A stretch of DNA of 41,307 bases from Pseudomonadota bacterium. Its GTDB lineage: Bacteria > Pseudomonadota > Alphaproteobacteria > Rhodospirillales > Magnetospirillaceae. Position numbers and translations under genes: made by a program. The stretch is from contig JAJXUO010000025.1 in the NCBI GenBank assembly GCA_021782815.1, forward strand, positions 1 through 41,307. The letters are read 5' to 3'. Numbering within the stretch: the stretch's first letter is position 1; every line of letters begins with the position of its first letter. Of the stretch, positions 29,527 through 36,156 are shown one piece after another. The notes under the pieces were generated by a model that did no database searches, was not told the origin of the DNA, and worked only from the letters and a program-made list of their open reading frames with translations.

Positions 29527-30024
29527 GTGGACAGTCTGCAGGGGGTCGATATCTTTGCCACGCCGCGCTTTTCGGCGCGTGCTCTCGTGTCTGCCGATGC
29601 CGAGGCGCTCCGGATCCTGACCGACGACAGGGTGATCACCGACGCGGTGGATTTCCTCCGTTTTCCGTTCGATCTCGACCAGGCAAAAGGGCTCATAGCG
29701 CAGCAGGGGGCGGGGGATCGATTTTTTGGTGTCAGGGCGGCTGATGGGCGTCTGGTCGCCGTGGCTGGAGCGCATCTGCGGGAGGGCGATCATATCGAGA
29801 TCGGCTACTGGGTCGGCTGCGCCTTTCAGGGGCGGGGCTATGCCACCGAAATCGCCCAGGGCCTGATCGCGGCACTCCTGGAGCGCTTCCCGAAGCGCCG
29901 CATCATGGCCGAATGCCGTCCGGAAAACGCCGCGTCGTGGGCGGTGCTCCGTCATTGCGGGCTGGAGCCGACAGGAGCTGCCGGCCAGCGTCCGGGCCGA
30001 CAGATCCTGCTTTATGAACGTTGA
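29527..30024 (+). CDS. GNAT-family N-acetyltransferase, RimJ/RimL type
   Basis: A 165-residue acetyltransferase of the RimJ/RimL/SpeG-like branch. The acetyl-CoA binding region is visible as IEIGYWVGCAFQGRGYATEIAQGLIAALLE, followed by AECRPENAASWAVLRHCGLEPTG, the usual end of this group. The substrate is unknown; relatives act on ribosomal proteins, amino acids or antibiotics. The GTG at 29527 was chosen because GGAGAGG lies just upstream. The in-frame TTG at 29512 falls inside the preceding terminator. Confidence 0.85.
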   Translation: MDSLQGVDIFATPRFSARALVSADAEALRILTDDRVITDAVDFLRFPFDLDQAKGLIAQQGAGDRFFGVRAADGRLVAVAGAHLREGDHIEIGYWVGCAFQGRGYATEIAQGLIAALLERFPKRRIMAECRPENAASWAVLRHCGLEPTGAAGQRPGRQILLYER

Positions 30025-30028
30025 CGGT

Positions 30029-30373
30029 TTATTCCCCGTCGTCCTCGCCGTCCCACATGTCGTCGTCATCGCGCGGCTTGGGCGCGGGGATCGGCTCGCC
30101 GGGCCGGGGCAGGCGCAGCTTGACCACGCCCTTGACGTCGTCGGGGTGGATGGGCTCGCCCTTGCGCACGAACATCAGAGCGCCGGAGCGGGCCATGAAG
30201 GTGGCCTGCTGCTTGATGGCGTTCATGTAGCGGCGCCAGGCGCTGGGGCCGTCGCTGGGTTTGGCGCGGGTGGCATGGAAGGCGCGCGCCAGCTCGTGTG
30301 GCGCCTTCAGGGAACCGTCCGCCAATGCCGACAGCAGGAACAGACGGATGGGATCTTCTTTCTTTTCGCTCAT
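30029..30373 (-). CDS. DUF3253-like small protein
   Basis: A 114-residue protein. KEDPIRLFLLSALADGSLKAPHELARAF followed by ARSGALMFVRKGEPIHPDDVKGVVKLRLP resembles DUF3253, a winged-helix-like domain, with a longer middle section (WRRYMNAIKQQATF). The tail is strongly acidic (PRDDDDMWDGEDDGE). It is convergent with the acetyltransferase gene, four bases from its stop. The start at 30373 (MSEKKEDP) was preferred; a TTG at 30409 with AAGAGGA is an alternative that would add 12 residues. Function unknown. Confidence 0.65.
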   Translation of the reverse strand: MSEKKEDPIRLFLLSALADGSLKAPHELARAFHATRAKPSDGPSAWRRYMNAIKQQATFMARSGALMFVRKGEPIHPDDVKGVVKLRLPRPGEPIPAPKPRDDDDMWDGEDDGE

Positions 30374-30488
30374 GGCGCTGGGTGTAGCAGATCGGCGCGG
30401 GCGCGCCAATCCTCTTCGCGCATAAAGGCAGGGTCACCTCAGTGACCGCGCGATCGTTGTTCGTTTGCAAGGGGATTTTCGCCGCGTT

Positions 30489-30605
30489 GGCCCATTGAGG
30501 GCCCGCGCAACCGTTTGCGCGCAAGCCAAGCTGGCGGCACGCCAGCGCCCGGCGCCTGAGCGGACATGTGAAAACCAGGGCAATCGGGGGCCCCCGATTG
30601 CCCTG
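30489..30605 (+). repeat. Structured intergenic element, copy B
   Basis: The second copy of the element at 16503-16663, in the same order: GGCCC-ATTGA-GGGCC (30489-30503); GCGCAA/TTGCGC (30505-30520); an AGCCAAG box; CTGGCG-GCA-CGCCAG (30531-30545); the GCGCCCGGCGC-YTGAG box (30545-30560); and a 15-bp perfect palindrome without a loop (30576-30605). It lies between ackA and the DUF3253-like gene, both on the other strand. A separate GGTCAC-CTCA-GTGACC hairpin is at 30432-30447. Nothing else is recognised in 30374-30657. Confidence 0.6.
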
Positions 30606-30657
30606 CGCATAAAGGGCCGCGCGGCGCTGACCGGCGCGGCCCGTGAAACGGAAACCG

Positions 30658-31842
30658 TTACGCCGGCACGGGTTCCAGGGTGTGCAGGGTGTGGATGGCG
30701 ATCATCAGCTCCTCGTCGGTGGGGATGACGTAGGCGGCCTTGGCGCCGGGCGGCGAGATGCGGCCCTCCAGGGCGGTATTGGCGGCCGGATCCACGGCGA
30801 AGCCCAGCCAGGACGAGCGTTCCAGCACGCGGGCGCGCACCGCCTGCGAACGTTCGCCGATGCCGGCGGTGAAGACCACGCCGTCGATGCCGCCCAGGGC
30901 CGCCGACAGCGAGCCCAGCTCGCGGCAGATGCGGTAGATGAAGAAATCCACCGCCTCCTTGGCGTGGGGATCGTCGCTGCCCATCAGCACCCGCATGTCG
31001 TTGCTGAGGCCCGACAGTCCCAAAAGCCCCGACTGCTTGAACAGCAGGGTTTCGATCTCCTTGGCGCTCATCTTCTTTTCCTGCAGCAGGTAGAGGATGA
31101 TGCCGGAATCGAGAATGCCGGTGCGGGTGCCCATGGGCAGGCCCTCCAGGGTGGAGAAGCCCAGGGTGGTGGTGACCGAGCGGCCATTGTCGATGGCGCA
31201 CATGGAGGCGCCGCTGCCCAGGTGGCACACCACCACCTTGCCCTTGGCCAGGGCGGGGTCGATCTCCTTCAGGCGGCGGCTGATATATTCGTAGGACAGG
31301 CCGTGGAAGCCGTAGCGGCGCACGCCCTCGTCCAGCAGCCAGCGCGGGATGGCGTAAAGGCAGGAAATGGGATCGTTGGTGGTGTGGAAGGCGGTATCGA
31401 AGCAGGCCACCTGCTTCAGGCCGGGATAGAGCCGGGCCAGGGTTTTCATCGGGCTGATATTGTGCGGGGCGTGCAGCGGCGCCAGCGGCGTCAGCTTTTC
31501 CAGATCGGCCAGCACATGCGCGTCCACCACCGTGGGCACGCGGTAGGTCTGGCCGCCATGCACCACACGGTGCCCGGCCCCCAGCAGGCGGGCGCCGCCC
31601 AGCTGGCCCTTGATCCAGTCCATCAGATGGCCGAACAGGGTTTCGTGGGTGGCCTCGGCCCCCCAGCGTTCATTGGCCAGGGGCGTGCCGTCGGGGGCCT
31701 TGGCGGAAAATTCCGGCGCCACGCCGATCCCTTCCATCAGGCCCTTGCACACAAGGTCGGGGTCCTTGTGGCCGTTCTTGAGATAAAGAGAGAACTTGAT
31801 GCTGGACGAGCCGGCATTGATGACGATGATCCCGTCGCTCAT
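30658..31842 (-). CDS. ackA: Acetate kinase
   Basis: A 394-residue acetate/propionate kinase that turns acyl-phosphate and ADP into the acid and ATP. The start IIVINAGSSSIKFSL, the catalytic-arginine segment GHRVVHGG, ACFDTAFHTT, the YGFHGLSYEYI motif, VVCHLGSGASMCAI and FTAGIGERS are all in place. GGAGGAAACGTCCC before the ATG gives a strong ribosome binding site. It lies 38 bp after the MaoC-phosphotransacylase gene in the same operon, so the two act in sequence. Confidence 0.97.
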   Translation of the reverse strand: MSDGIIVINAGSSSIKFSLYLKNGHKDPDLVCKGLMEGIGVAPEFSAKAPDGTPLANERWGAEATHETLFGHLMDWIKGQLGGARLLGAGHRVVHGGQTYRVPTVVDAHVLADLEKLTPLAPLHAPHNISPMKTLARLYPGLKQVACFDTAFHTTNDPISCLYAIPRWLLDEGVRRYGFHGLSYEYISRRLKEIDPALAKGKVVVCHLGSGASMCAIDNGRSVTTTLGFSTLEGLPMGTRTGILDSGIILYLLQEKKMSAKEIETLLFKQSGLLGLSGLSNDMRVLMGSDDPHAKEAVDFFIYRICRELGSLSAALGGIDGVVFTAGIGERSQAVRARVLERSSWLGFAVDPAANTALEGRISPPGAKAAYVIPTDEELMIAIHTLHTLEPVPA

Positions 31843-31880
31843 GGGACGTTTCCTCCGGATATTCTTGGATGCCGGTTTTT

Positions 31881-33275
31881 TTACTGGGCGGCGATATGCA
31901 GGCGGGTTTCGCGGCGGCGCGCGAACAGCACGGCCACGGCGCAGGAGGCCAGGCGGGCCTTGGCGCTGTCGGCGCGGCTGGTCAGCACGATGGGCACGCG
32001 GGCCCCCAGCACGATGCCGGCGGCGTCGGCGTCGGCCAGATAGGCCAGCTGCTTGGCCAGCATGTTGCCGGCCTCGAGATCGGGCACCAGCAGGATGTCG
32101 GCCTTGCCGGCCACCGGCGAGTTGATCTTCTTGATGCGGGCCGCCTCCTCGCTCACCGCGTTGTCGAAGGCCAGCGGGCCGTCCAGGAGGCCGCCGGTGA
32201 TCTGGCCGCGATCGGCCATCTTGCACAGGGCGGCGGCTTCCAGGGTGGAGGTGATCTTGGGATAGACCGTTTCCACCGCCGACAAGAGGGCGCATTTCGG
32301 CTCGGGGATGTCCAGCACATGGGCCAGGTCGATGGCGTTCTGCAGGATGTCCACCTTGTCTTCCAGGGTGGGATAGATGTTCACCGCCGCGTCGGTGATC
32401 AGCAGGGTGCGGGGATAGGTGGGCACGTCCATGATGAAAACGTGGCTGATGCGGCGGCTGGTGCGCAGGCCGGTCTCCTTGCGGGCCACCTCGCGCATCA
32501 TCTCGTCGGTATGCAGGCTGCCCTTCATCAGCACCTCGGCCTCGCCCGAGCGGCACAGGGCCACCGCCTTCTCGGCGGCCACCAGGCTGTCGGCCACATC
32601 GACGATGCGGTAGGCGGAAATGTCGATGCCGAACTGGGCGGCCACCGCCTCGATCTTGGCCTTGGGGCCCACCAATAGCGGCTGGATCAGGCCGGCTTCG
32701 GCGGCTTCCACCGGGCCGCGCAGCGAAACCTCGTCGCAGGGATAGCACACCGCCACCGTCACCGGCTTCAGAGCGGCGCCGCGCGCCACCAGATGCTCGA
32801 ACACATGGCGGCGCCGGTTCAGCCTGACCTCGGGCAGATCCACCCGTTCCTCGCGGCGCTTGTCGGTGGCGGCATAGACCTCGGCCACGCCGGTATAGAC
32901 CACCTCGTCCCTCTGGTTGGCGGCGTGGCAGTCGAAGGTGATGGACTTGTCGTCGTCGTTCTTCGCCGTGACCGTGATGGTGACGGTGATGGTGTCGCCC
33001 AGGACCACCGGGGTTTTGAAGGTCAGGGTCTGGGATTTATAAAGCGCCCCCGGTCCCGGCAGTTCGTTGCCCAGCAGCGCCGAAATCATCGAGGCGCCCC
33101 ACAGGCCATGGCCGACGATGCGGTGCTGGCGGCCGGCCTGTTCGAAATGGCTGGGATTGACGTCGCCCGACATGGCGCAGAACAGGATGATGTCGTCGTT
33201 GGTCAGGGTCCGCTTCAGGGTGGCGGATTGCCCGATGGCGATCTCGTCGTAGGTGATGTTTTCAATCGTCGGCAT
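31881..33275 (-). CDS. MaoC hydratase-phosphate acyltransferase (Pta/Ptb) fusion
   Basis: This 464-residue protein joins two domains. Residues about 10-150 form a MaoC-type (R)-specific enoyl-CoA hydratase hot-dog domain, with the catalytic motif FCAMSGDVNPSHFE and GHGLWGASMISALLGNELPGPG. Residues about 165-460 form a Pta/Ptb phosphate acyltransferase domain with LRGPVEAAEAGLIQPLLVGP, VLMKGSLHTDEMM and DILLVPDLEAGNMLAKQL. The protein may hydrate enoyl-CoA and convert acyl-CoA plus phosphate to acyl-phosphate for AckA. Such fusions are known as bifunctional enoyl-CoA hydratase/phosphate acetyltransferase. The start at 33275 follows AGGGGT and fits the MaoC domain; an upstream in-frame ATG at 33344 would add an unrelated tail. 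Confidence 0.92.
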   Translation of the reverse strand: MPTIENITYDEIAIGQSATLKRTLTNDDIILFCAMSGDVNPSHFEQAGRQHRIVGHGLWGASMISALLGNELPGPGALYKSQTLTFKTPVVLGDTITVTITVTAKNDDDKSITFDCHAANQRDEVVYTGVAEVYAATDKRREERVDLPEVRLNRRRHVFEHLVARGAALKPVTVAVCYPCDEVSLRGPVEAAEAGLIQPLLVGPKAKIEAVAAQFGIDISAYRIVDVADSLVAAEKAVALCRSGEAEVLMKGSLHTDEMMREVARKETGLRTSRRISHVFIMDVPTYPRTLLITDAAVNIYPTLEDKVDILQNAIDLAHVLDIPEPKCALLSAVETVYPKITSTLEAAALCKMADRGQITGGLLDGPLAFDNAVSEEAARIKKINSPVAGKADILLVPDLEAGNMLAKQLAYLADADAAGIVLGARVPIVLTSRADSAKARLASCAVAVLFARRRETRLHIAAQ

Positions 33276-33620
33276 GGTGACCCCTACAAAATGCGGGCGC
33301 CGGCGTGTGCGCGGACGCACGTCTCCGGCGATCCAGCTGAACATGGTTCCAAGGCGGAGTTGTTTTCGTTCAACGTACCTTGCTCTTGCGGTAAAAGCCG
33401 CAAGGCTTCAAGGGAGACTTGTGTGACAGCCGCCTGTTTCGCTGAACTGTCACCGGGCGGCGGGTGGTCCTCCCTGATTGGTCCCCGCGCTCTCCCTGGA
33501 AATCCGGTGCCGCCGTCTTCCGGTCCTTGTGGCAACGAGGTTAGCAAGGCGGCCCCTTGATCGCAACCGGAGGCGCATTAGAATGCCCTTAATCCCCCAG
33601 TTTTCTCCCAAGGAGTGGTG
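33276..33620. promoter_or_regulatory. Divergent regulatory gap upstream of maoC-pta and hpnC
   Basis: No gene is seen in 345 bp. It contains a CTTGCGG-TAAAAG-CCGCAAG hairpin (33392-33411) and an inverted repeat GTGACAG-N17-CTGTCAC (33423-33453) that looks like an operator. The two genes are divergent, so both promoters must lie here, but neither could be fixed with confidence. Confidence 0.45.
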
Positions 33621-34424
33621 ATGACGGGCAAAGGCGCGCCGGATGAAAATTTCCCCGTGGGGTCGTGGCTGATCGCCCGCCCCTTGCGGCCGCATATCCA
33701 TGCCTTCTACCGCTTCGCCCGCGCCGCCGACGATGTGGCCGACGATCCGACCCTGTCGGCGCAGATCCGGCTGGAGCGGCTGGCGGCCTTCGCCACCGCC
33801 CTGGGCGACGGCGCGGGGCCGCCCCAGGCCCACGCCATGGCCCGCTCCCTGGCGCGCAGCGGATTGCCTCCGGATTTCTGTCTCGATCTTTTGGAAGCCT
33901 TCCGCCGCGATGCCGCCGGGGCGATCATGGCCGACTGGGACGCCCTGCTGGAGTATTGCCGCTATTCCGCGGTGCCGGTGGGCCGCTACCTGCTGGCCCT
34001 GCACGGCGAGGCCGCCGCCGCCATCCCCGCCTGCGACGCCCTGTGCAGCGCCTTGCAGATCCTGAACCATATCCAAGACTGCGGCGCCGATTATCGCCGT
34101 TTGCGGCGCATCTATCTGCCGGCCGACTGGCTGGCGGCGGCGGGCTCGGCCAGCCTGGGCCAGAGGACCTGCTCCCCGGCCCTGCGTCTGGTGCTGGACC
34201 GCTGCCTGGAGGGCTGCCAGACGCTGCTGGACCGGGCGGCGGCGTTGCCCGGGCAATTGCGCCGGCCGGGCCTCAAGGCCGAGGCGGCGGTGACCATCGC
34301 CCTGGCCCGGCGCCTGTGCGGACGTCTTGCCAGAACCGATCCTTTGGCGCACAAGGTGAGACTGACGAAAATCGACAAGCTGGGCGGCCTGCTGGTGGGG
34401 CTGACCCTGGCGATGAGGGGATGA
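33621..34424 (+). CDS. hpnC: Squalene biosynthesis enzyme HpnC
   Basis: A 267-residue member of the squalene/phytoene synthase family, HpnC branch. The first aspartate-rich motif is RAADDVADD (34-42); the second is reduced to NHIQDCGADYRR (about 150-165), and YLPADWL follows. In bacteria with HpnCDE, HpnC converts hydroxysqualene diphosphate to hydroxysqualene. AAGGAG lies five bases before the ATG at 33621. Its stop overlaps the hpnD start (ATGA). Confidence 0.93.
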   Translation: MTGKGAPDENFPVGSWLIARPLRPHIHAFYRFARAADDVADDPTLSAQIRLERLAAFATALGDGAGPPQAHAMARSLARSGLPPDFCLDLLEAFRRDAAGAIMADWDALLEYCRYSAVPVGRYLLALHGEAAAAIPACDALCSALQILNHIQDCGADYRRLRRIYLPADWLAAAGSASLGQRTCSPALRLVLDRCLEGCQTLLDRAAALPGQLRRPGLKAEAAVTIALARRLCGRLARTDPLAHKVRLTKIDKLGGLLVGLTLAMRG

Positions 34425-35260
34425 TGGCGGCGGGGGGAAGCTCTTTTTACTGGGCCATGCGGCTGTTGCGGCGGCGGCAGCGCCGCGCCGTGTTCGCGCT
34501 CTACGATTTTTGCTGCCTGTTGGACGATATCGCCGATGTGGGCGAGGCGCCGGCGGTTGAGCGGCTGGCGGCGCTGGACTTCTGGCGGGCCGAGATCGCC
34601 GCGCTTTATGCCGGGGCGCCCACCCGTCCGCCCACCCGCGCCCTTGTGCCGGCGCTGCGCGACTACGGCCTGGAGCGCCGCGATCTGCTGGCGGTGGTCG
34701 ATGGCGTGGCCATGGATGTGCAAGGGGAGATGCGGCGGCCCTCCCAGGCGGCGCTGGATCTTTACTGCGACCGCGTGGCCGGGGCGGTGGGGCGTTTGTC
34801 CATGCGGATCTTCGGGGCGCCGGGGCCCGACGGCGCGGCGCTGGCGGCGGTGCTGGGCCGCGCCCTGCAACTGACCAATATCCTGCGCGATCTCGGCGAG
34901 GATGCCGGTCTGGGCCGTCTCTACCTGCCCGACGAGCTGCTGGCGCGCCACGGCATCGAAAGCGACGATCCGGCCCGGGTGCTGGAGCATCCCGCCCTGG
35001 CCGCCGTTTGCGACGCGCTGGCCGACATGGCCTGGGCCGATTATGACCGGGCCTGGGCGATGATGCGCCAGGGCGATCAACGGGTGATGCGCGCCCCCGG
35101 CCTGATGGCGGTGGGCTATCAGGCCCTGCTGGGCGAGTTGCGCCGCCGCCGCTGGCCGCGGCACCGCCTGCGTCTGGCGGCGCCGCGCAAGGCCTGGCTG
35201 GTGTTGCGCTATCTGGCGCGCGGGGCGCCTTCGGCGGGCGGTTACGCCAGCAGCAGATAG
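34421..35260 (+). CDS. hpnD: Presqualene diphosphate synthase HpnD
   Basis: A 279-residue squalene/phytoene synthase family enzyme, HpnD branch, which joins two farnesyl diphosphates into presqualene diphosphate. Both metal-binding motifs are intact: LLDDIAD (34-39) and NILRDLGEDAGLGRLYLP. The start overlaps the hpnC stop (ATGA); ATGs at 34421 and 34424 are both possible. The 3' end overlaps the convergent uppP gene by 19 bp. HpnE, the third enzyme for squalene, is not in the window. Confidence 0.93.
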   Translation: MMAAGGSSFYWAMRLLRRRQRRAVFALYDFCCLLDDIADVGEAPAVERLAALDFWRAEIAALYAGAPTRPPTRALVPALRDYGLERRDLLAVVDGVAMDVQGEMRRPSQAALDLYCDRVAGAVGRLSMRIFGAPGPDGAALAAVLGRALQLTNILRDLGEDAGLGRLYLPDELLARHGIESDDPARVLEHPALAAVCDALADMAWADYDRAWAMMRQGDQRVMRAPGLMAVGYQALLGELRRRRWPRHRLRLAAPRKAWLVLRYLARGAPSAGGYASSR

Positions 35261-36093
35261 GCGGCGCTGGCGGCGCCGGCGATCCAGCAGTAGAAGGCGA
35301 AGGGGTTCAGCGCCTCGAACTCGTGCTTGCGGAAGTAATGCATGAGGAAGGCGATGGAGGCGAAGGCGGTGACCCCGGCCACCAGACCGCCCACCAGCGA
35401 CACCTCCAGCATGCCGGGGGCGGCGTGGGTTTTCAGCAGTTTCGGCACTTCCAGCACGGCGGCGCCCAGGATCACCGGGGTGGCGATGAGGAAGGAGAAA
35501 TGCGCCGAGGCGCGGTGATTGAGGCCCGACAACAGCCCCCCCACCATGGTGGCGCCCGATCGGGAAATGCCGGGGAAGAAAGCCAGGCACTGGCACAGGC
35601 CGATGGCCAGGGCGCCCTGCCACGAGAGGTCGGCCAGGTCGCCCTGGCCGGTGCGGGCGGCCTGCTGGCGGCCTTTGCGCAAGCGCTCGCCGAAGAACAG
35701 CAGGAAGCCGTTGGCGAACAGGAACAGGGCGGCGATCACCGGCACCCCGAACAGCGCCTTCAGCTTGTGTTCGAACAGGGCCCCCAGCACGGCGGCGGGC
35801 AGGGTGGCCAGCACCACCAGTTTCAACACATGGCGGTTTTCGGCCCGCGCCGGCGAGGCGGTGCCGAACAGGCCGGTGAGGATGTTCAGCCAGTCGCGCC
35901 AGAAATAGGCCAGCAGGGCGGCGGCGGTACCCAGATGCAGCACCACCAGGAACGGCAGGAATTCCGGCGCCTTCTGGTCGATGCCCAAATGCAGCACGCC
36001 GGGCAGGATCACGGCATGGCCCAAGCTGGAGACGGGAAACAGCTCTGTCACCCCCTGTACCAGGGCGATGAACACGGCCAGCAAGATCGGCAT
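35242..36093 (-). CDS. uppP: Undecaprenyl-diphosphatase (BacA/UppP)
   Basis: This 283-residue integral membrane enzyme dephosphorylates undecaprenyl diphosphate to recycle the lipid carrier for cell wall synthesis. The motif Q13-G-V-T-E17 followed by LFPVSSLGH, and the second motif FFPGISRSGATMVGG, are the two catalytic signatures of the family. About eight hydrophobic segments are visible. It is convergent with hpnD; its last 19 bp overlap that gene. Both pathways use isoprenoid diphosphates, but the pairing may be chance. Confidence 0.96.
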   Translation of the reverse strand: MPILLAVFIALVQGVTELFPVSSLGHAVILPGVLHLGIDQKAPEFLPFLVVLHLGTAAALLAYFWRDWLNILTGLFGTASPARAENRHVLKLVVLATLPAAVLGALFEHKLKALFGVPVIAALFLFANGFLLFFGERLRKGRQQAARTGQGDLADLSWQGALAIGLCQCLAFFPGISRSGATMVGGLLSGLNHRASAHFSFLIATPVILGAAVLEVPKLLKTHAAPGMLEVSLVGGLVAGVTAFASIAFLMHYFRKHEFEALNPFAFYCWIAGAASAAYLLLA

Positions 36094-36156
36094 GGGAGAA
36101 CTCCGGAAAGAAAAGCGATGGGTGTCGGTCCCGTCCCCTATAGCAGCCGGGCGGGT

